DNA from: an uncultured Oscillospiraceae bacterium
Lineage (GTDB): Bacteria; Bacillota; Clostridia; Oscillospirales; Oscillospiraceae
Direction of reading: 5' to 3'
DNA length: 30,669 bases
NCBI GenBank assembly: GCA_934622035.1
Contig: CAKTVG010000027.1
Coordinates: 1-30,669, forward strand
Below are positions 19,513 through 27,642 of the stretch, piece by piece. Positions within the stretch are counted from its first letter, which is position 1. The number at the start of each line of letters is the position of its first letter. The notes below the pieces were generated by a model. The model was not told the DNA's origin. It searched no databases and saw only the letters and a list, made by a program, of their open reading frames with translations. A program made the translations under genes and the position numbers.

Positions 19513-20367
19513 ATGAGCGAAGCAATTATCACAAAGGACCTGCGCTTTTCCTATCCGGCACAGACGGGAGGCGCGGCGATTCCCGTTTTTTCCGACCTCT
19601 CCCTGACCATTGAAAAGGGAAGCTTTGTGGCTGTCCTCGGACGGAACGGCTGCGGGAAATCGACCCTGGCCAAGCATATGAACGCCGTTCTTCTGCCGGA
19701 GGGCGGCAGCGTGACGGTCTACGGCATGGACACGCGGGACGAGAACCTGCTGCTGGAGATCCGCCGCACGGTCGGCATGGTGTTCCAGAACCCGGACAAC
19801 CAGATCGTTGCCAACGTGGTGGAGGAGGACGTGGCCTTTGCCCCGGAGAATCTTGGCGTGCCGTCGGAGGAGATCCGGCGGCGCGTGGACGAGGCGCTGA
19901 AGCAGGTTGGCATGTATGAATACCGCAAGCACGCGCCGCACCTCCTCTCCGGCGGACAGAAGCAGCGCATCGCCATTGCGGGCGTGATCGCCATGCAGCC
20001 GGAGTGCATCGTGCTTGACGAGCCGACGGCCATGCTGGATCCGCAGGGCAGGCGGGAGGTCATTTCCACCATTGAACGGCTCAACCGCGAGCGCGGCATC
20101 ACGGTCGTTCTGATCACACACCATATGACAGAGGCGATCCGTGCGCAGCGCGTGATCGTCATGGACGGCGGCAGCATCCTCGCGGACGGGACACCCAAGC
20201 AGGTTTTTACGCAGATCGATCTGCTGAAATCGGCGGGCCTGACCGTACCGGCGACGACGGAGCTGCTGAACGACCTGAACCAGGCGGGTTTTCACCTGCC
20301 GCTCGACGCGCTTTCCACGGAGGAATGTGCGCAGGTACTTTTCCGTTGCTTTCAGGAGAAGACCTGA
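19513..20367 (+). CDS. ecfA1: Energy-coupling factor transporter ATPase EcfA1
   Basis: 284 residues, ABC ATPase of the ECF family. Walker A is GRNGCGKST (about residues 54-62), the Q loop VFQNPDNQIVANVVEEDVAF is the ECF/CbiO hallmark, the signature is LSGGQKQRIAIAG and Walker B is CIVLDEPTAMLD. The H-loop sits in VLITHHMTEA. With EcfA2 and EcfT it powers exchangeable substrate-binding S components for vitamins such as riboflavin, folate or cobalamin precursors; none is encoded here. It is first in the usual A1-A2-T-truA order. Confidence 0.95.
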   Translation: MSEAIITKDLRFSYPAQTGGAAIPVFSDLSLTIEKGSFVAVLGRNGCGKSTLAKHMNAVLLPEGGSVTVYGMDTRDENLLLEIRRTVGMVFQNPDNQIVANVVEEDVAFAPENLGVPSEEIRRRVDEALKQVGMYEYRKHAPHLLSGGQKQRIAIAGVIAMQPECIVLDEPTAMLDPQGRREVISTIERLNRERGITVVLITHHMTEAIRAQRVIVMDGGSILADGTPKQVFTQIDLLKSAGLTVPATTELLNDLNQAGFHLPLDALSTEECAQVLFRCFQEKT

Positions 20368-20393
20368 CCCGAAGAATCGGAGGAAAGAACACT

Positions 20394-21260
20394 TTGGCAG
20401 CAGCAATCGAGGTCAGAGACCTCACCCATGTCTATAGCGCCGGTACGCCCTTTGAGCATACCGCAATCGAGAATATGAGCTTTTCCGTGGAGCAGGGCGA
20501 GCTTCTGGCGATCATCGGCCACACCGGCTCGGGAAAATCCACCCTGATCCAGCACCTCAACGGGCTGCTCAAGCCCACCTCCGGCGAGGTGCTGCTCCAC
20601 GGCGAGAGCATTTGGAAGGATAAAAAGACCACCCGCGCGGCAAGATTCCGCGTTGGGTTGGTCTTTCAGTATCCGGAATACCAGCTTTTTGAGGAAACGG
20701 TCTACCGCGATATCGCTTTCGGGCCGAAGAATATGGGCCTGACGGAGGAGGAGATCCGCCGGCGCGTCCTGCGCGCGGCACAGTTTGCGGGCGTGCCGGA
20801 GTCGGTGCTGGAGAAGTCTCCCTTTGACCTTTCCGGCGGCCAGAAGCGGCGCGTTGCCATTGCGGGCGTAATCGCCATGGAGCCGGAGATCGTCGTCTTC
20901 GATGAGCCGACGGCCGGGCTGGATCCCGCGGGCTGTGCGGGAATTCTGGAGAATATTGAGAATTATCGAAAGAGCACGGGCGCGACCATTCTGATGGTCA
21001 GCCACTCCATGGACGATGCCGCGCGGATGGCAGACCGTCTGCTTGTCCTCAATGAGGGCAGGGTGGAGATGTGCGCGCCGCCGCGTGAGGTTTTTGCCCA
21101 TGCCGCACGCCTGCGGGAGATCGGCCTTTCCGTTCCGCAGATGACGGAGCTTTTCCTGCGGCTGCACGAGCTGGGCCTGCCCGTGGACACCTCGGTGTAC
21201 ACCGTGCCGCAGGCGCTGGCACAGCTGCTTGCTCTGAAGGGAGGCCGCGCCGATGCTTAA
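20394..21260 (+). CDS. ecfA2: Energy-coupling factor transporter ATPase EcfA2
   Basis: 288 residues from TTG 20394, with GGAGGA at 20379-20384 nine bases upstream; the frame is open further back into ecfA1 but lacks a start with support. Walker A is GHTGSGKST, the Q loop VFQYPEYQLFEETVYRDIAF, the signature DLSGGQKRRVAIAG and Walker B IVVFDEPTAGLD. VSHSMDDAARMADR holds the H-loop. Its paired, non-identical nucleotide sites work with EcfA1. Ends 8 bases inside ecfT. Confidence 0.95.
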   Translation: MAAAIEVRDLTHVYSAGTPFEHTAIENMSFSVEQGELLAIIGHTGSGKSTLIQHLNGLLKPTSGEVLLHGESIWKDKKTTRAARFRVGLVFQYPEYQLFEETVYRDIAFGPKNMGLTEEEIRRRVLRAAQFAGVPESVLEKSPFDLSGGQKRRVAIAGVIAMEPEIVVFDEPTAGLDPAGCAGILENIENYRKSTGATILMVSHSMDDAARMADRLLVLNEGRVEMCAPPREVFAHAARLREIGLSVPQMTELFLRLHELGLPVDTSVYTVPQALAQLLALKGGRADA

Positions 21261-22056
21261 GGACATTACCCTCGGACAGTATTTCCCCGGAAACACGGTC
21301 GTGCACCGGCTCGACCCGCGCACGAAGCTTTTGATGGTGATCGTGTACATTGTCGCCCTGTTTCTGGCAAAGTGGTGGATTTCCTACGGCGTGATGCTGG
21401 CTTTTCTGGTCACGGCCGTGGTGCTCTCCCGCATCAAGCCGAAGGCGCTGTTCAAGGGCCTGAAGCCGCTGCTGATCATCATCATTTTCACCGCATTTAT
21501 CAATCTGTTTTACACCGACGGCGAGGAGCTGGTGCACTTCTGGATTTTCCGCATTACCCGCGAGGGTGTGGTACAGGCGGTTTTTCTGGTGCTGCGCATC
21601 ATGATGCTGGTCTCCGGGACCTTCCTGCTGACCTACACCACCTCGCCCATCGCCCTGACGGACGGTCTGGAATCGTTGCTCAGCCCCCTGAAGAAGCTGC
21701 GCTTCCCGGTGCACGAGCTGGCGATGATGATGTCCATTGCGCTGCGCTTTATCCCAACACTGATCGAAGAAACGGACAAGATCATCTCCGCCCAGAAGGC
21801 GCGCGGCGCGGATTTTGAAACGGGGAACCTTTTCCGCCGCGCCAAGGCGCTCATTCCCATTCTGGTGCCGCTGTTTGTCAGCGCCTTCCGCCGCGCCGAT
21901 GAGCTGGCGACGGCAATGGAGTGCCGCTGCTACCACGGCGGCGAGGGGAGAACGAAGCTCAAGCAGCTGCGCTATCACACCCGCGACGCGCTAACCTTCC
22001 TGCTGGGTGCGGCGCTGCTGGGCGGCATCATTGCGCTGCGCTGCTTCGGATTATGA
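21253..22056 (+). CDS. ecfT: Energy-coupling factor transporter transmembrane protein EcfT
   Basis: 267 residues, with about five membrane helices and two cytoplasmic coupling helices that contact the ATPases. The first coupling motif is SAQKARGADF (A-R-G intact); the second is TAMECRCYHGG, where the usual A-R-G reads C-R-C. An RLDPRTKLL N-terminal motif is typical. It overlaps ecfA2 by 8 bases. The absence of an S gene nearby means this is a shared (group II) ECF module serving S components elsewhere. Confidence 0.95.
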   Translation: MLKDITLGQYFPGNTVVHRLDPRTKLLMVIVYIVALFLAKWWISYGVMLAFLVTAVVLSRIKPKALFKGLKPLLIIIIFTAFINLFYTDGEELVHFWIFRITREGVVQAVFLVLRIMMLVSGTFLLTYTTSPIALTDGLESLLSPLKKLRFPVHELAMMMSIALRFIPTLIEETDKIISAQKARGADFETGNLFRRAKALIPILVPLFVSAFRRADELATAMECRCYHGGEGRTKLKQLRYHTRDALTFLLGAALLGGIIALRCFGL

Positions 22057-22086
22057 TTATGAAAAAAGGATAGAGGAGGGAATTGT

Positions 22087-22860
22087 ATGCGGAATATCGC
22101 GCTGACGCTGAGCTACGACGGCTCGGCCTATCACGGCTGGCAGGTGCAGAAAACGGAACGCACCGTTGCGCAGACGCTTGAGGAAGCGGCGGCGCGGGTC
22201 GTGGGGCATAAGGTCCACATGACCGGCTGCGGCCGTACGGACGCGGGCGTGCATGCGCGCGTCTATGTCGCCAATTTTCGCACGGAGGCGCGGATTCCCT
22301 GCGACCGCATTCCCTATGCCATCAACAGCCAGCTCCCGCCGGACATTGTCGTGTCCGCAGCGCAGAAGATGCCGGAGTGCTTCAATGCCATCGGCTCCTG
22401 CGTGAAAAAGGAGTATACTTATCAGATCTACAATTCTCATCTGCGCGACCCGTTTTATGTCAACCGCGCGTGGTTCTATCCGCGGCAGCTCGACGAAGGT
22501 GTGATGCAGCGGGCGGCGGCGCAGTTTGTCGGAACGCACGATTTTGCCGCCGTGCGCTCTGTTGGAACGGATGTAAAATCCACCGTGCGGACGGTGTATC
22601 ATTTTGACGTAGAGCGCCGGGGGAGAATCCTTCTGCTGCGCGTCTGCGCCAACGGCTTTTTGTATAACATGGCGCGCGCCATGGTCGGCACGGTCGTCTA
22701 TGCGGCGGAGGGAAAGCTCAGCCCCGAGGCCATCGGCGAAATTCTGCGCGCCGGAGACAGAACAGCGGCAGGGCCGACGGTGCCGCCCGGCGGGCTGTAT
22801 ATGACGCAGCTCTGGTATGACGATGGGGAGGTGCAGTTCCATGCAGGAGCGGGATTCTGA
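22087..22860 (+). CDS. truA: tRNA pseudouridine(38-40) synthase TruA
   Basis: 257 residues. The catalytic aspartate lies in GCGRTDAGVHARVYVANF (near residue 53). Other family marks are MRNIALTLSYDGSAYHGWQ at the start, CVKKEYTYQIYNSHLRDPF, and FLYNMARAMVGTVVYAAEGKL. TruA isomerises uridines 38-40 of the anticodon arm of many tRNAs. It follows ecfT by 30 bases with GAGGAGGG before the ATG, the usual Firmicute neighbourhood. The end overlaps the next gene by 20 bases. Confidence 0.97.
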   Translation: MRNIALTLSYDGSAYHGWQVQKTERTVAQTLEEAAARVVGHKVHMTGCGRTDAGVHARVYVANFRTEARIPCDRIPYAINSQLPPDIVVSAAQKMPECFNAIGSCVKKEYTYQIYNSHLRDPFYVNRAWFYPRQLDEGVMQRAAAQFVGTHDFAAVRSVGTDVKSTVRTVYHFDVERRGRILLLRVCANGFLYNMARAMVGTVVYAAEGKLSPEAIGEILRAGDRTAAGPTVPPGGLYMTQLWYDDGEVQFHAGAGF

Positions 22861-24007
22861 TTTTATTGTACCCGTGCCGGAGGAGCCGGAGAAGAAACGG
22901 CATCCGCTGCGGCGCTGGCTGATTTTTGCCGCGGTAGCGCTGCTCGTCCTCGCAATTCTGCTGGCATACCTGACCACGCAGACAACGCTGCTCGACGGCA
23001 TGGTGCGCTCCCTTCGCTATATCGGGACGGACACGGAGAGCAGGATCACCTATGAAAGCTACGGCGTGACGGCCTACGTCCCCGCCTGCGGCGGCCTGGC
23101 AATTGCCTCGCACAGCGGCGTGACGCTCTTTTCCGAGAGCGGCAGCCAGCTTGGAAAGCATCAGGCGGAGCTGACGGCACCCGCGATCGAGGGAACGCCG
23201 GATGCGCTGCTGCTCTATGATGTCGGCGGCAGCTTCTTCGGCGTAATGAGCGCCAGGGGCAAGCTGACGCAGAGCGGCACGGTGACGGGACAGCTTCTCG
23301 ATGCCTGCTTGGCAGAAAACGGCGCCTTGGCGGTTCTGTCCACGGCGGACGATGCCCGCGCCGTGGCGGAGGTCTATGACGCAAACGGCGCGCTGCTCTA
23401 CCGCCGCACCTCGAAGACGACCTATCTCAACGTCTGCGCCCTCTCTCCGGACGGCGGCTGGCTGGCGCTGGCGACGCTGGGGCAGCAGGACATTGCCTTT
23501 TCCTCCGGCGTGAAGCTCTTTCGGACGAATTCCGAAGACGAGGCGGCAGAGCTCAGCTTTGGCGGGCAGATCATTTATGACATGAAGTTTTTGGACGGCA
23601 GCACAGTGTGCGCCGTCGGCAGCCGGAGCGCCGTCTTTTTCCGGACGGACGGAACGCTGCTCGGTGAATATGACTATGACGGCGCGGATCTTCTCGGCTA
23701 CACTATGGGCGGAAGCTGCGTCGCCCTGACGCTCGACCGCCATCAGGCGGGCAGCCGCTATGCGCTGGTTGTTCTGTCGCAGGACGGAACGGCGCGGGCG
23801 CAGCTTTCCCTGAGCGATGCGCCGGAGCATCTGAGTGCGGCGGGGGAGTATCTTGCAGTTCTTACACCCCAAACAATGACCATTTACAATATGCAGCTGG
23901 AGGAGCAGTTCTCCTGCGAAAACGGCGGCTGGCTCCGTGCCTTTGCCCGCCGTGACGGCACGGCCCTGCTTGCCGGTTCCGGTGAAGCGGAGCTGTATAT
24001 CCCATAA
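22841..24007 (+). CDS. DUF5711-like membrane-anchored beta-propeller protein
   Basis: 388 residues from ATG 22841, chosen because GGGGAGGTG lies seven bases upstream, inside the end of truA; an ATG eight codons earlier has no such site. A basic region and one membrane helix (about residues 26-46) precede an exterior domain. That domain has repeated strand blocks with small GG or SPDGG turns (ALSPDGGWLALATLG, VYDANGALLYRR, FRTDGTLLGEYDYDG), as in beta-propeller proteins of the DUF5711 family. The function is unknown. It is translationally linked to truA and followed by the Clp gene after 56 bases. Confidence 0.78.
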   Translation: MQERDSDFIVPVPEEPEKKRHPLRRWLIFAAVALLVLAILLAYLTTQTTLLDGMVRSLRYIGTDTESRITYESYGVTAYVPACGGLAIASHSGVTLFSESGSQLGKHQAELTAPAIEGTPDALLLYDVGGSFFGVMSARGKLTQSGTVTGQLLDACLAENGALAVLSTADDARAVAEVYDANGALLYRRTSKTTYLNVCALSPDGGWLALATLGQQDIAFSSGVKLFRTNSEDEAAELSFGGQIIYDMKFLDGSTVCAVGSRSAVFFRTDGTLLGEYDYDGADLLGYTMGGSCVALTLDRHQAGSRYALVVLSQDGTARAQLSLSDAPEHLSAAGEYLAVLTPQTMTIYNMQLEEQFSCENGGWLRAFARRDGTALLAGSGEAELYIP

Positions 24008-24063
24008 CCAGATCGATTTTTTGCCGCGGGTGTGTTATCCTTGCGGAGAAAAGGAGTGAAACT

Positions 24064-26325
24064 ATGAAACCGACATTGTGCAGCAGATGCAAAAAGAATC
24101 TCGCTGTGATTTTTATAACGAAGGTGGAGAACGGCAAGACCACCAACGAAGGCCTCTGCCTCAAGTGCGCCAAGGAAATGGGCATCAAGCAGGTGGATGA
24201 AATCGTCGAGCGCATGGGCATCACCGACGAGGATCTCGACACCCTGAACGGAGAGATGATGTCCATGATGCAGCCCGAGGAGACCGAGGACGAGGACGAC
24301 ATCGGCAGCCGCACGGCGACGTTCCCGCATATGAACCGCCTTTTTGGCGGGCAGAACGAGATCGCGCCCAAGGAGGAGCCGAAGGAGAAACAGCCGAAGA
24401 GCGAAAAAACCAAAAAGCACAAGTTTTTGGACACCTACTGCCAGAACCTGACGGCAAAGGCCAGAAATCACGAGCTGGATAAGGTGATCGGCCGCGAGGT
24501 CGAGACGGAGCGCGTGGTGCAGATCCTCAACCGCCGCCAGAAGAACAACCCTTGCCTGATCGGTGAGCCGGGCGTCGGCAAGACGGCCATTGCCGAGGGC
24601 CTGGCGCAGCGAATTGCCGAGGGGAATGTGCCCTTCAAGCTGCGTGACAAGGAGGTCTATCTGCTCGATCTGACCTCACTGGTCGCGGGGACGCAGTTCC
24701 GCGGACAGTTTGAGGGCCGCATGAAGAGTCTGATTACGGAAATCAAGGCCTGCGGCAACATCATTCTGGTCATTGATGAGGTGCATAATCTCGTCGGCGC
24801 AGGGGACGCCGAGGGCTCCATGAGCGCGGCGAACATCCTCAAGCCGGCGCTTTCCCGCGGGGAGATTCAGGTCATCGGCGCGACGACCTTTGCCGAATAC
24901 CGCAAGTATATCGAGAAGGATGCCGCACTGGAGCGCCGTTTCCAGCCGGTCACCGTCGCCGAGCCGAGCATCGACGAGGCGGTGGAGATTTTGCGCGGCG
25001 TGTCGCGGTACTATGAGCTGTTCCACGGCGTGCGCATCCCGCCGGAAATCGCCCGGCAGGCGGTTGTCCTCTCCGAACGCTATATCACCGACCGTTATCT
25101 TCCGGACAAGGCCATCGACCTTCTGGACGAGGCCTGCTCCGACCTGAACCTGCACAGCAAGCAGATCTCCGATCTGGCCGAGAAGCGCAAGGAGCGCGAC
25201 GACTACCAGCTCGAGATCAAAATGCTCACCGAGGACACCGAGCAGGAGAACTTCGAGCGCCTTGCCACCTTGCGCAGCCAGGTCTGCCGCCTGGATTCCG
25301 AAATCGCAGAGCTGGAGGCGAAGCCCGTGCCGGTACTGACGATGGAAAATCTTGCCCGCATTATCGAGCTTTGGACGAAAATCCCGGCGAGCAAAATCCG
25401 CGCGCAGGAGTATGAACAGCTGCGCTCCCTGGAGGAGCGGCTGAAAAAGCGCATTGTCGGCCAGGACGAGGCGATCAAGGCGGTCGCCGCCGCCATCCGC
25501 CGCAACCGCGTGGGCATCTCCGTGAAAAAGCATCCGGTTTCCTTTATCTTCGTCGGCTCCACCGGCGTCGGCAAGACGGAGCTTGTGAAATGTCTGGCGG
25601 ACGATCTGTTCGATTCCGTGGACTCTCTGGTCCGGCTGGATATGTCGGAATATATGGAGCGGCACTCCGTTTCTAAGCTCATTGGCTCGCCTCCCGGCTA
25701 TGTCGGCTATGATGAGGCGGGGCAGCTGACCGAAAAGATCCGGCGCAAGCCCTATTCCGTCATTCTTTTTGACGAGCTGGAAAAGGCGCATCCGGATGTG
25801 CTGAACGTCCTGCTGCAAATTCTGGACGACGGCAGAATTACGGACGCGCAGGGCCGCGTGGTCAATTTTGAAAACACCGTGATCGTCATGACCTCCAATG
25901 CCGGTTCCGACCGCCGTGACGGCTCCGTCGGCTTCGGCCGGACGGTTTCCGAGCAGACAAAGGAGAAGGCAATGAAGGCGCTTTCCGAGTTCCTGCGGCC
26001 GGAGTTTCTCAACCGTGTGGACGAGGTCATCTGCTTCAACCGCCTGACGGAGGAGAATTTCCGCGGCATCGCGGACATCATGCTGCATGAGCTGGCGGAC
26101 TCTCTGACGGAGCACGGCATTTCCCTGCACTGGGAGGACAGTGTGATCGATTATCTGGTCAGAAAGTCCTATTCTGTCACCTATGGTGCGCGCAACCTGC
26201 GCCGCACGATTCAAAGAGACATCGAAGACGGCGTGGCCGAGCGTATCATCGATAGCTATGAGCATCCCGTTTCGCAGATCCGCCTGACCGCCGCCGGAGA
26301 TCAGATCGAAATCCTGGCGCTGTAA
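24064..26325 (+). CDS. clpE: ClpE-like AAA+ unfoldase with N-terminal zinc finger
   Basis: 753 residues of the class I Clp/Hsp100 family. The N-terminus is a zinc-finger module, Cys6-x2-Cys9 and Cys32-x2-Cys35, as in ClpE, rather than the Clp-N repeats of ClpC. Then come AAA-1 (Walker A GEPGVGKT at 167-174; Walker B ILVIDEVHNLVGAG) and a short coiled middle domain (about 365-425). AAA-2 has GSTGVGKT at 498-505 and VILFDELEKAH. VGF at 622-624 is positioned as the ClpP-docking tripeptide. It should unfold substrates for ClpP. The start has AAGGAG seven bases upstream. No CtsR-type heptad repeat is seen in the 56-base gap, unlike typical clpE. Confidence 0.88.
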   Translation: MKPTLCSRCKKNLAVIFITKVENGKTTNEGLCLKCAKEMGIKQVDEIVERMGITDEDLDTLNGEMMSMMQPEETEDEDDIGSRTATFPHMNRLFGGQNEIAPKEEPKEKQPKSEKTKKHKFLDTYCQNLTAKARNHELDKVIGREVETERVVQILNRRQKNNPCLIGEPGVGKTAIAEGLAQRIAEGNVPFKLRDKEVYLLDLTSLVAGTQFRGQFEGRMKSLITEIKACGNIILVIDEVHNLVGAGDAEGSMSAANILKPALSRGEIQVIGATTFAEYRKYIEKDAALERRFQPVTVAEPSIDEAVEILRGVSRYYELFHGVRIPPEIARQAVVLSERYITDRYLPDKAIDLLDEACSDLNLHSKQISDLAEKRKERDDYQLEIKMLTEDTEQENFERLATLRSQVCRLDSEIAELEAKPVPVLTMENLARIIELWTKIPASKIRAQEYEQLRSLEERLKKRIVGQDEAIKAVAAAIRRNRVGISVKKHPVSFIFVGSTGVGKTELVKCLADDLFDSVDSLVRLDMSEYMERHSVSKLIGSPPGYVGYDEAGQLTEKIRRKPYSVILFDELEKAHPDVLNVLLQILDDGRITDAQGRVVNFENTVIVMTSNAGSDRRDGSVGFGRTVSEQTKEKAMKALSEFLRPEFLNRVDEVICFNRLTEENFRGIADIMLHELADSLTEHGISLHWEDSVIDYLVRKSYSVTYGARNLRRTIQRDIEDGVAERIIDSYEHPVSQIRLTAAGDQIEILAL

Positions 26326-26346
26326 GGCAAAGAAAGAGAGAGAAAA

Positions 26347-27630
26347 ATGAAAGAAACGAAAAAAACACGCGAGCGCGTGCTGCTTGGGATTCTGGGGGCC
26401 TTTTTGTTTTCCCTGAGCGGAACGCTGCTCTACGTCCTTTTTTCCGTGGAGGGCTTCTATGCGTGGCCGGCAGGCGCGCTGGCGGCAGTGGCCTCCTTTT
26501 CGGGCTACAGCCTGTTTTCCGGCAGGCAGGCAAGCTATAAGGCCATTGCGCCGGCAATTGTGTTTTCTCTGCTTGCGCTGCTGCTCGGCGCGTATTTTTC
26601 GATCGCCCTCGAGCTGCGTGAGGTGCTGCAAAGTGAGCATATCACGGCCTCCCTTGGGCAGACGCTGTTTGTGACGCTTGCACTGATGCTGGGCTACAAT
26701 GCCTGGGGCTTTTCGCTTGCGCTGAGCGGCTGGCTTCCGGAGCTTGGCATCGCGGCTCTCATTGCCGGAGTCGGCATTACTGAGCGCATCATTGCCCGGC
26801 GCAGGTACTGGAAGAAAACTACCGTGCCGCAGCAGGCTGTAAAGCCCGCGGTCAGGGCCATATTCTTCGACATCGACGGCACGCTGGTGCCCTTTGGCAG
26901 AACCTCCTGCCTGCCCTCGACGAAGCAGGCGCTGGCACAGCTGCATGAAAAGGGAATCCGTCTTATTGTCGCCTCCGGCCGTTCCCGCTTTGAGATTCAG
27001 AGAACCGGCATGCTCGACGGCGTGTATTTTGACGCCTATCTGACGGACAACGGGCAGGATGCCTATGATTCCGAGTGGAATCTGATTTACGGCAAGCCGC
27101 TTGACCCGAACGATGTCGAGGCGCTCATCGACTGGTCCGACCGGCGCGGCAAGACCTGCTGGCTGGCCGGCGCGGATGAGACGCTCATCAACCGTGTGAC
27201 GCCGGAGCTGGTTACGGCGATGGGTGAGAATTTCCTGAACATCGTTCCTGAGGGCGACCTGCGGGAGATGAACAAAAAGCCGGTCTATAAGCTGGTGCTC
27301 TTCGGCGAATCCGAGGAGCTGCACGAGCCGGTCAGTCTTGCGCCGCACAGCATGACGACCCAATGGTGCGGCCTCGGTCACGATTTCATCACGCTCGACG
27401 GCGGCAAGGACAACGCCGTGCACGAGCTGCTGCGCCGTTATGGCGTTACAACGGACGAGGCCATGGCTTTCGGCGATTCGGAAAATGACGTCACCATGCT
27501 GCGCGCCGTCGGAACGGGCGTCGCCATGGGCAACGCCGCGGATGACGTGAAGGCGGCTGCAAACTATGTCACGGACGATGCCATGCAGGACGGGATTGCC
27601 ACGGCGCTACGGCATTTTGAACTGATTTGA
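26347..27630 (+). CDS. HAD-IIB (Cof-type) phosphatase fused to an N-terminal membrane domain
   Basis: 427 residues in two parts. Residues 1-160 hold about five hydrophobic helices (GILGAFLFSLSGTLLYVLF and others), unlike ordinary soluble Cof-type phosphatases. The rest is a HAD-IIB hydrolase, with DIDGT (nucleophile Asp175, acid/base Asp177), VASGRSRFEIQRTG and a late metal-binding AFGDSENDVTML motif. Cof enzymes dephosphorylate small metabolites such as sugar phosphates or flavin/pyridoxal precursors. The membrane domain may localise the enzyme or sense or transport something; that is inference. It starts 22 bases after the Clp gene stop with only a weak purine-rich site. Confidence 0.85.
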   Translation: MKETKKTRERVLLGILGAFLFSLSGTLLYVLFSVEGFYAWPAGALAAVASFSGYSLFSGRQASYKAIAPAIVFSLLALLLGAYFSIALELREVLQSEHITASLGQTLFVTLALMLGYNAWGFSLALSGWLPELGIAALIAGVGITERIIARRRYWKKTTVPQQAVKPAVRAIFFDIDGTLVPFGRTSCLPSTKQALAQLHEKGIRLIVASGRSRFEIQRTGMLDGVYFDAYLTDNGQDAYDSEWNLIYGKPLDPNDVEALIDWSDRRGKTCWLAGADETLINRVTPELVTAMGENFLNIVPEGDLREMNKKPVYKLVLFGESEELHEPVSLAPHSMTTQWCGLGHDFITLDGGKDNAVHELLRRYGVTTDEAMAFGDSENDVTMLRAVGTGVAMGNAADDVKAAANYVTDDAMQDGIATALRHFELI

Positions 27631-27642
27631 AAGGAGAACGTT

